From Chamaecrista fasciculata (taxonomy: Eukaryota > Streptophyta > Magnoliopsida > Fabales > Fabaceae): a stretch of 64,000 nucleotides of DNA. A model generated the notes under the pieces. It was not told where the DNA came from. It searched no databases and was given only the letters and a program-made list of their open reading frames with translations. The stretch spans positions 1 through 64,000 of the forward strand of contig QANZ01045732.1 in NCBI GenBank assembly GCA_003254925.1. The letters run 5' to 3'. Positions within the stretch are counted from its first letter, which is position 1. Every line of letters begins with the position of its first letter. Shown piece by piece: positions 12,296-24,131 of the stretch. Both the position numbers and the translations under genes were made by a program.

Positions 12296-14697
12296 TGTTG
12301 GGAATTCAAGGGCGCCTAAGGCAGCGGAAGCATGTAAAATAAAAATTTAACGAAACAATAAACGCCCAGGTCCAAGATTTCCCGAACGGATCCGCTAGCT
12401 GAATTTAAAACCTTTGGTTAAGTGGTATACCTCAGAGTTTCAATCGCTTTTAGTTGAACGGGGCGTTCCCAAGAAGTCCACTTGACGCGTCCTTCCTCCG
12501 CCGGTAATCCACACGAACAGTTTGGAGATGCCTAGGTGCTAGCCTCCTTCACTTCTCAAGTGAATCCGGAACCTTTATCTACGGGTGTTCTTTAAATTCA
12601 AGAACTCTTCTTGAATTGTCAAGAACCTTGTGGCGCCTTGATCAAGAACACTTCTTGATCACACACAACCTTGGCTCACAATATTAACTCTTAATATTGC
12701 GCCACTTTCTCTCTCTAGGAAAGCTAGGGTGCGATTTTCTTTCTCTCTCCTCACCAAGACCAAAATCGAATTTTGACTCTAGGAGAAACTAGGGCTTAGT
12801 CGACTTTTCTTCTATGTGCATGAGGCTCTCACCTTTTGTGATTTCACTCTCAAGAATCCAATTCTCAAGTTTGTGAATTCTCTCTCTAACCTAGATGGAA
12901 AATCGAAATTCTCTCTCTCTAGATCAAAGCTTGTAAAAGTCGACTTATGGCTTAGTATTTATAGGGTTTGGGGATTTTGATAATTATAATTCTTAGGAAA
13001 GCCTAAAATTATATAATTATCAAATTATAATATTATGATATCTTAATATCATAATTTTAGGACTTGATTTCCAATTTAAAATATTACCTTAATATTAAAA
13101 TTGGAATCAAAATGCAATCTTGGAGAATCAATTTGGAAGATCAAATCTTCCCAAATCTCTCTCTCCCTCCTTGCGCCTATCTCCCCAATTTTTGTGGGAA
13201 TTTAATAAATTAAAATAACTAACTAACTCTTAGATAGTTATAACTAATTTGTTATATCCCAACAATATTGAATTAAAGAATTCCCAGAATATCTTTAAGT
13301 CAATCTCACCAAGTCTCAAACTCTAGATAATTGAATTAAAATATTACATTAATATTTAAATCCAATTGGACCTAAAATTTCGACTTGCCCTATAAGTCAT
13401 GAATTAAAATATTACTTTAATATATTTAATTCATCCATTTGAAATCTAGATCAAATCTCATTTGAATTTCAAATTTCAAGCCATGACTTTAATTAATAAA
13501 ACATTTTTATTAATTAAATCCTTTGTATATATGAGGCGCCAACCTCATCCCATTTGGACTTAATATTAGTGAATTTAATAAATTAATAATTTCCTAACTC
13601 TTAGGAAAAATATCTAATTTATAATTCCCCTAATATTATAAATAGGAATATAATTGCAAATAGCCTAATCCAATTATCTATTTAACAATTATCATATATA
13701 TATATTTAAATTTGTCTCACAAATCTAAATATAATATATCTGTAGATAATTAATTCAAGACAAGACTTAATGTTCCACAATAAGTTATGTCTCAAACGGT
13801 GTCACAAAATGTGACCCACGAATTAGGGTTAACTCGTGTTCCAGCTTGGCATCTGGTTCCTGCTCATGTGTGACCCAGCAGGCCCCACGTGAAGTTGGCA
13901 GTAAATCATCTCATGACTTACAAGTCGGGAGCGGGCTCTAGCAAGCCATCACGACTACCCAAGACACGTGAGTTATCGTTCTAACCCATAAACGACTTAA
14001 CCTTAGTACTATCGTCTCCAGATCCCTTTTTGTCCTACGATATTTCGGTAAGGATTAGGCATGGGAATGTCATCCAAAATCCAAACCTCAACTTTCTCGA
14101 TCTCCTGAGTAAGTCCCAAAATCCAGTGTGGCCACACATTCCCTTGGACAGACTCGTCGAGGGGCCCAGTTAAATATCTCCCATCTCTATGAGGGACAAA
14201 ATTCCATCTTGGTCAACCACATTCCTCAGCACGACAATCAACCAAACCCGTACTCAGCCCTTATGGCTACCCTGTTACGGATAACGTTAGACTAAGCCAA
14301 AGCTTGACAACTGTAATGCCGGAATAGTCAAGACCTCAGGTCTAAGGGCATCATGACAGATTGTACAGGAGAGACTAGCTAATGACTGAACCCATGCAGG
14401 ACTCTCCGGGTCGGTCCAGCAACTTGTAACTCTTACATAATTGCACCATGACTCTCGTCCCAGCATCTAGTGCGTGCATCTCATGCACCGAGGTCATGCT
14501 GGTCTTAGTTCAATTCAAGCTCCCACTCGAATGAGCGACCAGGGACTGTTTAGATTAATTATCTCATAATTAATCATGGACTGTTATCATAGTAAACATG
14601 CTAATAATATGATAACCATTAATTTATCTCCATAAATCAATTGATATGTTCCCAACATATCTAAAGGATGATTGACCCTAGGGCACAATCTCCATCA
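12296..14697 (-). mobile_element. Solo LTR, 2402 bp, inserted in a related LTR
   Basis: It runs TGTTGGGAATTC...CTCCATCA and is flanked by a perfect 5-bp duplication CGGGG (12291-12295 and 14698-14702). The host LTR resumes immediately after the second CGGGG. This is the usual product of LTR-LTR recombination after insertion. Confidence 0.88.
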
Positions 14698-15508
14698 CGG
14701 GGCGTTTCCAAGAAGTCCACGTGACGCGTCCTTCCTCCGCCGGTAATCCACACCAACAGTTTCGGAGATGCCTAGGTGCTAGCCTCCTTCACTTCTCCAA
14801 GTGAATCCGGAACCTTTATCTACGGTGTTCTTTAAATTCAAGAACTCTTCTTGAATTGTCAAGAACTGTATGGCGCCTTGATCAAGAATCTTATTCTTGA
14901 TCCCACACAACCTTGTCACACAATATTAAACTCTTTAATATTATGCGCCACTTTCTCTCTCTAGGAAAGCAAGGATGCGATTTTCTCTCTCTCTTTCCTC
15001 ACCAAGGCAAAATCGAATTTTCCTTGTGAAGAATTAGGCTAAGTCGACTTTTAATATGTGCATGAGGCTCTCATCCTTTTGTGATCTCACTTATCAAAGA
15101 ATCCAATTCTTCTCTAAGTCTCACTAACCTATAGCAAAATCGAAATTTCCCTCTATGTTAGCTCTCCTTTTTAAGTTGACTTTCATGGCTTATATTTATA
15201 GGGTTTGGGGACTTTGATAATTATAATTTTAGGAAACCCTAAAATCATATAATTATCAAACCATAAGATTATGATATCTTTATATCAAAATTTTATGACT
15301 TGATTTCCAATTTAAAATATTACCTTAATATTAAAATTGGAAACAAAATGCAATCTTGGAGAATCAATTTGGAAGATCAAATCTTCCAAGATCTCTCTCT
15401 CCTCATGCGCCATTCCCCTTCAATTATCTTGTTGGAATTTAATAAATCAAAATAACTAACTAACTCTTAGGAAGTTATAACTAATTTGTTATTTTCCAAC
15501 AATATTGA

Positions 15509-15556
15509 NNNNNNNNNNNNNNNNNNNNNNNNNNNNNNNNNNNNNNNNNNNNNNNN
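15509..15556. other. Assembly gap (48 N)
   Basis: The gap lies inside the interrupted host LTR. By alignment to the solo LTR at 12296-14697, the flanks correspond to positions 13271 and 13860, so about 588 bases are missing rather than 48. Confidence 0.95.
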
Positions 15557-16393
15557 CTGCTCGTGTGTGACCCAGCAGGCCCCACGTGAAGTTGGCAGTG
15601 GGTCATCTCATGACTCACAAGTCGAGAGCGGACTCTAGCAAGCCATCACGACTACCTAAAACACGTGAGTTATCGTTTATCCTCTAAACGACTTAACCTT
15701 AGTACCATCTTGTCTAGATCCCTTTTTGTCCTACGATATTTTGGTAAGGATCAGGCATGGGAAAGTCATCCAAAATCCAAACCTCAACTTTCTCGATTTC
15801 CTGAGTAAGTCCCAATATCTAGTGTGGCCACACATTCCTTGGACAGACTCATCGAGGGGCCCAGTTAAATATCTCATATCTCTATGAGGGACAAAATTCC
15901 ATCTTGGCCAATCACATTCGTCAGCACGACAATCAACCAAACCCGTACTCAGCCCTTATGGCTACCCTGTTACGAGTAACGTTAGACTAAGCCAAAGTTT
16001 GACAACTGTAATGCCGGAATAGTCAAGACCTCAGGTCTAAGGGCATCATGACAGATTGTACAGGAGAGACCAGCTAATGACTGAACCCATGCAGAACTCT
16101 CCGGGTCGGTCCAGCAATCTGTAACCCTTACATAATTGCACCATGACTCTCGTCCCAGCATCTAGTGCGTGCATCTCCATGCACCGAGGTCAGGCTGGTC
16201 TTGGTTCAATTCAAGTTCCCACTCGAATGAGCGACCAGGGACAGTTTAGATTAACTATCTCATAATTAATCATGGACTGTTATCATAGTAAACATGCTAA
16301 TAATATGATAACCATTAATTTATCTCCATAAATTAATTGATATGTTCCAAACATATCTATAGGATGATTGGCCCTAGGGCATAATCTCCATCA

Positions 16394-17244
16394 AACTCCC
16401 ACTTGCACTAGGTACAATCATTAATCAAACTGTTCCTAACTCTTAGAAAGATCCATTAATGTGCGTCTAATTCCCATTTGACGTTACATGTTTTCATGTA
16501 AACCTTTGCTGGGGTTTAGCAAGAGGACTGGCAAAATATCCTCGACTGCTACTTTTACATATCTCAGTATCACCATCTCCAGGTGATTTTGTCTGATTAC
16601 ATCACTGTCGGAATGTCAGTGGGGAACCCCTTCCCGCTTAGGCGTCTTCCTGTTTCTCCAGGATGACCTTTAAGCATACTTCAGACATTAGTTTTTTTTT
16701 TTTACAGTCTGCGTCTCCACGCGACTAACCCATTCTTGTAGAATCAGTAATCGCATTCCGCTTGGAACCATTCCAACTTACGATCTCTACTGTTCAGGGA
16801 ATACATATTTCATAACTGCGATCAATCTTGGTTGGCTTGAATAATGGGCTTCTTGTGTAACCACCTTACACATTAATTCTACCATGTACCAAGAATTTGT
16901 CCTCAGTGCTTCTCAAGTACTAGAGGACCTTAATGATAGCCTTCCAGTGAACCTCAACAGGGTCACAGCTTATCATATACAGGGCAAACGACATATTGAG
17001 TCTAGTACAACATGATGGATCCTATTGCCGAAGCATATGGGATGCCACTCATGCGTCCTTGCTCATCACGTGTCTCAGGAAACACTGATATTTGCAAAGG
17101 ACCAATCCCTGATTCATCGCCATGAATCTCATCTTGAAGTCTCTCATACCGAACTCTTCAGTATCTTATTCAAGAATGTACTTCTTGACTCAATTTAAGA
17201 AGCTCCTCTGAGAACTTCTTGACTCAATTATTTTTAAGAAGTAA
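16394..17244 (-). mobile_element. Copia internal remnant
   Basis: The minus strand shows scattered matches to the end of a copia polyprotein, including the IPYASAIGS region and the downstream RNase H side, before the polypurine tract and LTR. It is heavily decayed and truncated at the junction with repeat copy 2. Confidence 0.6.
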
Positions 17245-19175
17245 GCTCCTTGCTTTTCCTTTCCCGCTTACATTTTGGTCGATTCGTAGATTCATTTGTG
17301 ACTGAATTATGATAATTGATTTCCTTTATCCGAATTCTAAATCCAAATTTTACGCTCTTTTCCTCTCCTCACTTTTCCTAATTCTGAACAAAAAAACTGA
17401 AATATAGCAAAATAAGAAGAATGATATTGATAAAATTGATATTTTTAGAGAATTTAAAAATTTATTATAATACAGCTTACTTCTTAAAAATAATCAATCT
17501 AAATGTTTCAAATATACATAAATTAAAAAATAATATTATATATTATTTTTAACTAAATATTTTTTATACAAATTAAATAAGTATTTTCATAATTATATAG
17601 GTATATCATATAGAATATTAATTTAATATTTTATTTATTATATACCATTTATAATGATAATATAATATCTCACCAACGGCGCCTACCTCAAGGCATTTTT
17701 TTTTAAAGGCCAAAGCAGAAGACTACACCTCTCCCTAAACTCAACTAATTGTAAAGGTGTCCTCTCAAGGGAAAACACTTTGCTTAATGACTTAAAGACT
17801 AATGAACAAAATTTCACGGTAAGATACCTCCAACAATCTAGGCCTACATTGTCAATGTGACTAATGATTGGTGTCTACAACACACATTTTAGAAGCTCGG
17901 TACAAGAATCTTAGAACTAAACTTCGAAGATCATAACTCTTAGAATTAAGGGATCGAAAGGATCCCCTCTAACGAAGTCTATAAGATTCTCAACAAAATT
18001 ATGGTCTTATATAAATACATTTTGAAATATCTAAATAATGATATGTACTCATAATTTTTTATCTCTCAGGAACTTATCCAAATTTAAACATCGAAGATAA
18101 ATTACACCGAACCTTATGTGATTTAGTGCTGCAGGTAGTTCATCCTAAAAGTTTTACATCCAAACCAAGTAAAAGTCTTTGACTAGAACCTCATTCATCA
18201 TATAATAATTATATTGAAAACAAACAAAATGTCGACTCTTCTTCTCAATGAATTTTTCTATATAAGCATTGATACTTCTCCCTTCTTTAGCATTCAACTA
18301 CTCAAGTGATTCATGCTACCAAAGATTCGAGTGTTGCAACATTAGCCAATTTCATTCCTTTCTCTCTCCAATTTGTTTTTTATAAAAGATAAAAAGAAAG
18401 AAAAAAGAGGGAAATCTGACCATACAACTTGTCAATTGTTAATATTCAGAGTATCTCCCAACAACCATTTATAGATCAAACAAACGTATGAAAACGCGGA
18501 ATATAGAGAAGAATATATGAACACAAGCAATTTACCATGGTTCGGTCAGTGTGACCTACTTCCACCCAAGAACAAGGAACTTCACTATATTGAATTAGGG
18601 TTTACAATAACTTGATGAATGAATTATCTCTCAAGTCATATCTCACCCATATCTCTACTCTATTGACTCTGACTGAGTATCCCTAAGAGTCTCTCCTGAG
18701 ATATCTTGTGATGTACTACTCAATCAATTCCCAGCTAACTACTAGTCTATTTATAGGCATCTCAAACCCTAGATCCCCAAGGATTACTTAACCTAAGTCC
18801 AATAGGTCCAAGAACTTAATTCCTTAGCCACCAAGAATTCTACCACAAAATATGTGGTAACTAACTGAAATACAAGTCACTTTAAAAGATTACCCAAGAT
18901 TCCCAAATCTTAACAATAAGATTACAATCTTTACAAATCTCCCCCTGACTTGAATTCTCGTGCAAGTCACCAAGAAGACTACAAATCTTCCCCTTGACTT
19001 GAACTCCCTTCTTTAACACGAATACTTCCTTGCCTTGCCGTTCGCTCTCGAGCATCCTGGTATCACCTGGTAATGCCCACACCAACTACCGATAGCCCTG
19101 AGGGCGGTCTCCTCAAGCTAGCTCTGCCAAAGGTTAAACCATCCTTCGTCGTACCCTTTATCATGACGTCCATAA
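17245..19175. repeat. 1931-bp direct repeat, copy 2
   Basis: This is the second copy of 10142-12072. It continues without a break into the copia interior beyond 19175, so its right side is the natural context. Its left side is fused to the copia remnant at 17244. Confidence 0.9.
18437..18935 (-). mobile_element. 3' LTR of the minus-strand copia element
   Basis: The 499-bp LTR runs TGTTAATATTC...CTTTACA with TG/CA ends. The adjacent complement CAGGGGGAGATT at 18936 onward is a fitting polypurine tract. The outer flank is TCAAT. The partner 5' LTR is split between 23883-24131 and 39118-39363. Confidence 0.85.
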
Positions 19176-19489
19176 CACTATCCACAACACTCAAGTATGG
19201 AACCCTTGATACTTGCTCCAACTCCCTTGTTGACTTCGGCAGAAGATCTATTGATAGCCTGAAATGAGAAGCAATCTTCCTTGCCTCTCCAAAATCCTTC
19301 ATATCAAAATCCTCGTTGATCTGTTCTCGTGCCTCTGAGACCCTAGTGTTATAAGAAAGGTCTCGCACCTGCTCCCCTTCGGTATTACTGGGCTGAGCGG
19401 TCGGAGCATTATCAATCACTAGCTCCATTTGGTCCCCCACACCGAGATCTAACTTGGCTATCGCCTTCCCCTCTCGCTTGTCCAACGAA

Positions 19490-21498
19490 ATAGACTCATT
19501 GAAAGTTACATTCCTGCTGATCAATAGCCCTAAAGACTTAAGATCCATGCACCACAATGTGTATCTACTCGCTCCAGCTGCATATCCTAGAAATATGCAC
19601 CTCCTTGCCTTTTGCTCAAACTTGTCATCCTTCACTTGAGCATACGCTGGGCACCCAAACACTCTCAAGTGCTTGTAATCAACAGACGATCTAGACCATA
19701 CCTCGAAAGGAGTTTTATTCTCGAATGCCATGGATGGCGATCTATTTACCAAATAACAAGCAGTATTGATCGCCTCAGCCCCAAAGTCCTTGCTCACACC
19801 TGCATGTGAGAGCATGCTCCGTGCTCTATCACAGAGCGTCCCGTTCATCCGTTCTGCAACACTAGTCTTATGTGGCACTCCTGTGCATGTGCGGTGTCTC
19901 ACAATGCCTTCCCTGTTGCAAAACCCATTGAACTCCTTGTTGCAGTATTCCAACCCATTATCAGTCCTAAGACAACTCACTTTCCTTCCTGTCTATTTCT
20001 TTACCTTTGCCTTGCACTTGATAAATGTTGGAAATGCCCCATCCTTAGACTTAAGTATGTACACTCATACCATTCTGGAATCATCAATCAACGTCATGTA
20101 ATACCGGTCACCGCTCTTAGAAGGAACTCTGTTAGGACCCCATAGGTCTGAATAGACATAATCCAACCTATCCCTGGTCTTGTGCACTCCTACCTTGCTG
20201 AACTTCATTCTCATCTACTTTCCAAACACACAGTGTTCACAGAAGTTCAAGGGATCCCCCTTGTACCCATCCAGTAAGTTCTGCTTCCCTAGAAGTGTCA
20301 GTCCCTTGTCACTCATGTGATCGAGCCTCAAATGCCATAACTGACTCCTATTGTGATCTCGCCCTGAGGTGCTCACCTCGCCATTGTCTGAGGTGCTTAA
20401 CTCACTTGCTCCAGAATCATCATCACTCGCCTCTAGGGGTGAGCAAACCAACCCACCAACCCGCGAGCCCGCAGAAACCAACCCAACCCGCAGCTATGGG
20501 TTGGGTTGGTTCGGGTTCGCGGGTTGGTTTGGGTTCAAAATTCTCAACTCGCANACAGACTCATTGAAAGTTACATCCCTGCTGATCAATATCCCTAAAG
20601 ACTTAAGATCCATGCACCACAACGTGTATCTACTCGCTCCAGCTGCATATCCTAGAAATATGCACCTCCTTGCCCTCTGTTCAAACTTGTCATCCTTCAC
20701 TTGAGCATACGCTGGGCACCCAAACACTCTCAAGTGCTTGTAATCAACAGACGATCTAGACCATACCTCGAAAGGAGTTTTATTCCCGAATGCCATGGAT
20801 GGCGATCTATTTACCAAATAACAAGCAGTATTGATCGCCTCAGCCCAAAAGTCCTTGCTCACATCTGCATGTGAGAGCATGCTCCGTGCTCTATCACAGA
20901 GCGTCCCGTTCATCCGTTCTACAACACTAGTCTTATGTGGCATTCCTGTGCATGTGCGGTGTCTCACAATGCCTTCCCTGTTGCAAAACCCATTGAACTC
21001 CTTGTTGCAGTATTCCAACCCATTATCAGTCCTAAGGCAACTCACTTTCCTACCTGTCTATTTCTCTACCTTTGCCTTGCACTTGATAAATGTTGGAAAT
21101 GCCCCATCCTTAGACTTAAGTATGTACACTCATACCATTCTGGAATCATCAATCAACGTCATGTAATACCGGTCACCGCTCTTAGAAGGAACTCTATTAG
21201 GACTCCATAGGTCTAAATAGACATAATCCAACTTATCCCTGGTCTTGTGCACTCCTACCTTGCTGAACTTCATTCTCATTTGCTTTCCAAACACACAGTG
21301 TTCACAGAAGTTCAAGGGATCCCCCTTGTACCCATCCAGTAAGTTCTGCTTCCCTAGAAGTGTCAGTCCCTTATCACTCATGTGATCGAGCCTCAAATGC
21401 CATAACTGACTCCTATTGTGATCTCGCCCTGAGGTGCTCACCTCGCCATTGTCTGAGGTTCTTAACTCACTTGCTCCAGAATCATCATCACTCGCCTC
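19490..21498 (-). repeat. About 1-kb internal duplication in the copia interior
   Basis: 19490-20433 and about 20555-21498 carry the same integrase-coding stretch at high identity. Between them is a 120-bp hAT-like terminus (from TAGGGGTGAGCAAACC at 20434) that stops at a single N (20554). The N at the join makes an assembly artefact plausible. A second, 373-bp tandem duplication covers about 21468-22205. Confidence 0.8.
20434..20553. mobile_element. hAT-like terminus fragment
   Basis: It starts TAGGGGTGAGCAAACCAACC and consists of complementary 'aacccgc' and 'gcgggtt' phrases. It resembles the ends of the element at 62710-63398 in style and is cut off at the N at 20554. Confidence 0.5.
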
Positions 21499-23882
21499 AC
21501 TATTCCATGAGGCAATCACTATCTCACCCTCAATTACAGTCCCCTGAAGATAATATAGCCTGGCACTTAGCTTCCCCTTCATCAATGTCATCGAGCCCTT
21601 TCCAACTTTAAGACTTTCACCTTAGGCGTGAAACTTGTACCCTTGATCCTCCAATGTTGACAATGAAATAAAATTCCTCCTCATCTGAGGAACATGCCAA
21701 CACTCAATACGTCTCACAACCCCGTCGAACATCCTAATTTTGATGTGACAGATCCTCTCTATCACCAATGGAATATCGTTTCCAAAATAGACCGTTCCAC
21801 GCATTTGGTTATACAAAGAAAACCATCCCCTATGTGGACTCACTTGCTCCAGAATCATCATCACTCGCCTCACTATTCCATGAGGCAATCGCTATCTCAC
21901 CCTCAATTACAGTCCCCTGAAGATAATATAGCCTGACACTTAGCTTCCCCTTCATCAATGTCATCGAGCCCTTTCCAACTTTAAGAGTTTCACCTTAGGC
22001 GAGAAACTTGTACCCTTGATCCTCCAATGTTGACAATGAAATAAAATTCCTCCTCATCACAGGAACATGCCAACACTCAATACGTCTCACAACCCCGTCG
22101 AACATCCTGATTTTGATGTGACAGATCCTCTCTATCGCCAATGGAATATCGTTTCCAAAATAGACCGTTCCACGCATTTGGTTATACAAAGAAAACCATC
22201 CCATGTGTGGACTTATATGAAAATCGCACCCGTATCAAGAACCCAAGAGTTTCGTCCATGCTGGCCAGCCACAGACCACGCCTTTTCTACACATTCAACA
22301 TCACCAGAAGTACCACAAGTGTTAACAACAACGTTCGCCGAATTCTCATCATCCGACGAATCCCCCTTATTTCCCTTCACCCTAAGACAATCCTTCTTAA
22401 AGTGACCTCGCTCACCACACTTGAAACAACTCGCTTTCTTTGCCCTTGATTTCGACCTTGATCGCCCATTGGACTTACATGAGTCCTTCCCCTGGACTCT
22501 TCTCCAATCCCACTCCCTCTGTTCGATCACCTGGAAGGTTCCTCTTCAACTCCTTTGACTTTAACGCACCGCTAATGTCATCTAGTGAAATTTTATCCCT
22601 CCCATACAACATCGAATCCACAAAGGTCTCATAGGATGGCAGTAGTGAACATAGCACAATAAGAGCCTGATCCTCGTCGTTAATCTTCACCTCTACATTC
22701 TTCAGATCCATAATTATTGAATTGAACTCGTTCAGGTGAGACTTGATTGACGTACCCTACATCATCCTCAAATTGTAAAGCCTCTTCTTCAGATATAGGC
22801 GGTTGGTTAGCGATTTCGCCAAGTACAGTTCCTCCAGCTTCGTCCACGCCTTCGCTGCTGTTTCCTCGTTGGCAATCTCCCGTAGAACGCTTACTGTAAC
22901 ACTCATGAATAACGCACTCAACGCCTTCTTCCCAAGTGCCTCCTTCTCTTCTTCCTTCTCCGAATCGGTGTATTTTTCTTCTATTGCTTGCCATAAATCC
23001 TGAAGAACCAATGATGACTACATTCTTATCTTCCAAAAACTAAAGTTTCCTTCATCGAATTTCTCGACCTCATACTTTGTCGTCGAACCCATCGAACTCG
23101 ATCTACGAACAATCCAAGAACTCCACGCAAAACACCGTCGTTGACCGTCGAATCCTCTTCGTGAAACACCATCTGTTTGCACAAGAAACCACACAAAAAA
23201 ACACACCAAACAATACCAAACTCGCTCAAGAACGCCAGAAACAGCCACTCAAATAACTCAGTCACGTGAACCACCGTTGAACGTATCCACTGTCCACCGA
23301 ACACGAACCCAACAACGACAAACTCCGCCGCTGAACCAAATCTTCCTAGAAACAACGACCTTCACGAACACGTTAATCTCCACACTGAAAATGACGTCGA
23401 TCTCTGCTGCTCACGACCCAGCTCACACCCAACTTGCCTCGCCGGAAATCTTGCCCAGAAATCGCCGCCTACCGCCGTCGACTAGCTCTGTTCAGGTCCC
23501 GCCGTGAACCGCCGCTCTGATGTGTAACTCCACCGTAAAAACGCGTCAATCTCCTCTGCTTGCGAAATCTAAACGCTCCGTCAGATCTTCCCAAATAACG
23601 CCGTGAACCGCCGCCCTCCGATGATGACCGTCGGCGACAAACTCCTCTGCACGAGCCTCGGTGATCGTCGTTAACAAAACCCAGCAACTTTGTCTCCTCC
23701 AGCGTGCTCGTCGTGCGTCTACGTGAATCTGATTAAAGTTTCCTTTGTAATTTCGCCCAAAATGCAGAAAGGTCCTCTTTTGAAATTTGTTGAAATTCCG
23801 AAACAGCTCGCACCTAATTTTCTTTCAAATTCAAGAAGAAAGAGAAACGGAAAAAACAAGAGAGCCAGGCTTTGATACCACT

Positions 23883-24131
23883 TGTTAGGATTCAGAGTAT
23901 CTCCCAACAACCATTCATAGATCAAACAAACGTATAAGAACGCGGAACATAGAGAAGAATAGATGAACACATGCAATTTACCGTGGTTCGGTCAGTGTGA
24001 CCTACATCCACCTAAGAACAAGGAACTTCACTATATTGAATTAGGGTTTACAATAACTTGATGAATGAATCACCTCTCATGTCATACCTCACCCATATCT
24101 CTACTCTATCAACTCTGAGTATCCCTAAGAG
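23883..24131 (-). mobile_element. 5' LTR of the copia element, first part
   Basis: It begins TGTTAGGATTCAGAG and matches the start of the LTR at 18437. It stops at CCTAAGAG (24124-24131), which is the left target duplication of the hAT-type element inserted in it. The rest of this LTR is at 39118-39363. Confidence 0.88.

Larger units (their letters stand above)
12135..16393 (-). mobile_element. Host LTR of the 2.4-kb family, interrupted
   Basis: It begins TGTTGGGAATTC at 12135 and ends CTCCATCA at 16393, directly followed by the polypurine-like complement of AAGTGGGAGTT, so it is the 3' LTR of a minus-strand element. It is interrupted by a solo LTR of the same family (12296-14697) and by the N run at 15509-15556. 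A 62-bp piece of a further LTR start (12073-12134) sits directly before it. Confidence 0.7.
12073..17244 (-). mobile_element. Nested Ty1/copia fossil block with 2.4-kb LTRs
   Basis: This block separates the two copies of the 1.93-kb repeat. It contains three LTR starts of one family (12073, 12135 and 12296, each TGTTGGGAAT), one complete solo LTR inserted in another, and about 850 bp of internal region (16394-17244). The internal region has a polypurine tract next to the LTR and a degraded minus-strand match to the copia reverse transcriptase/RNase H tail (motif IPYASAIGS). The element is old and broken many times over. It includes an assembly gap. Confidence 0.75.
18936..23882 (-). mobile_element. 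Ty1/copia interior (gag-pol fossil)
   Basis: Reading on the minus strand, the primer-binding site TGGTATCAAAGC (23869-23880, initiator-Met type) lies 2 bases inside the 5' LTR. Gag begins near 23092 (GSTTKYEVEKFDEGNFSFWK). A zinc knuckle CFKCGERGHFKKDC lies near 22400 and a protease-like WVLDTGA near 22230. The integrase zinc-binding region (LWHLRLDHMSDKGL) and core (LRTDNGLEYCNKEFNGF, VERMNGT) follow, the latter in two copies. Little reverse transcriptase or RNase H is recognisable. It is broken in many places and is a non-functional relic. The gene order (integrase before reverse transcriptase) identifies Ty1/copia. Confidence 0.9.
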
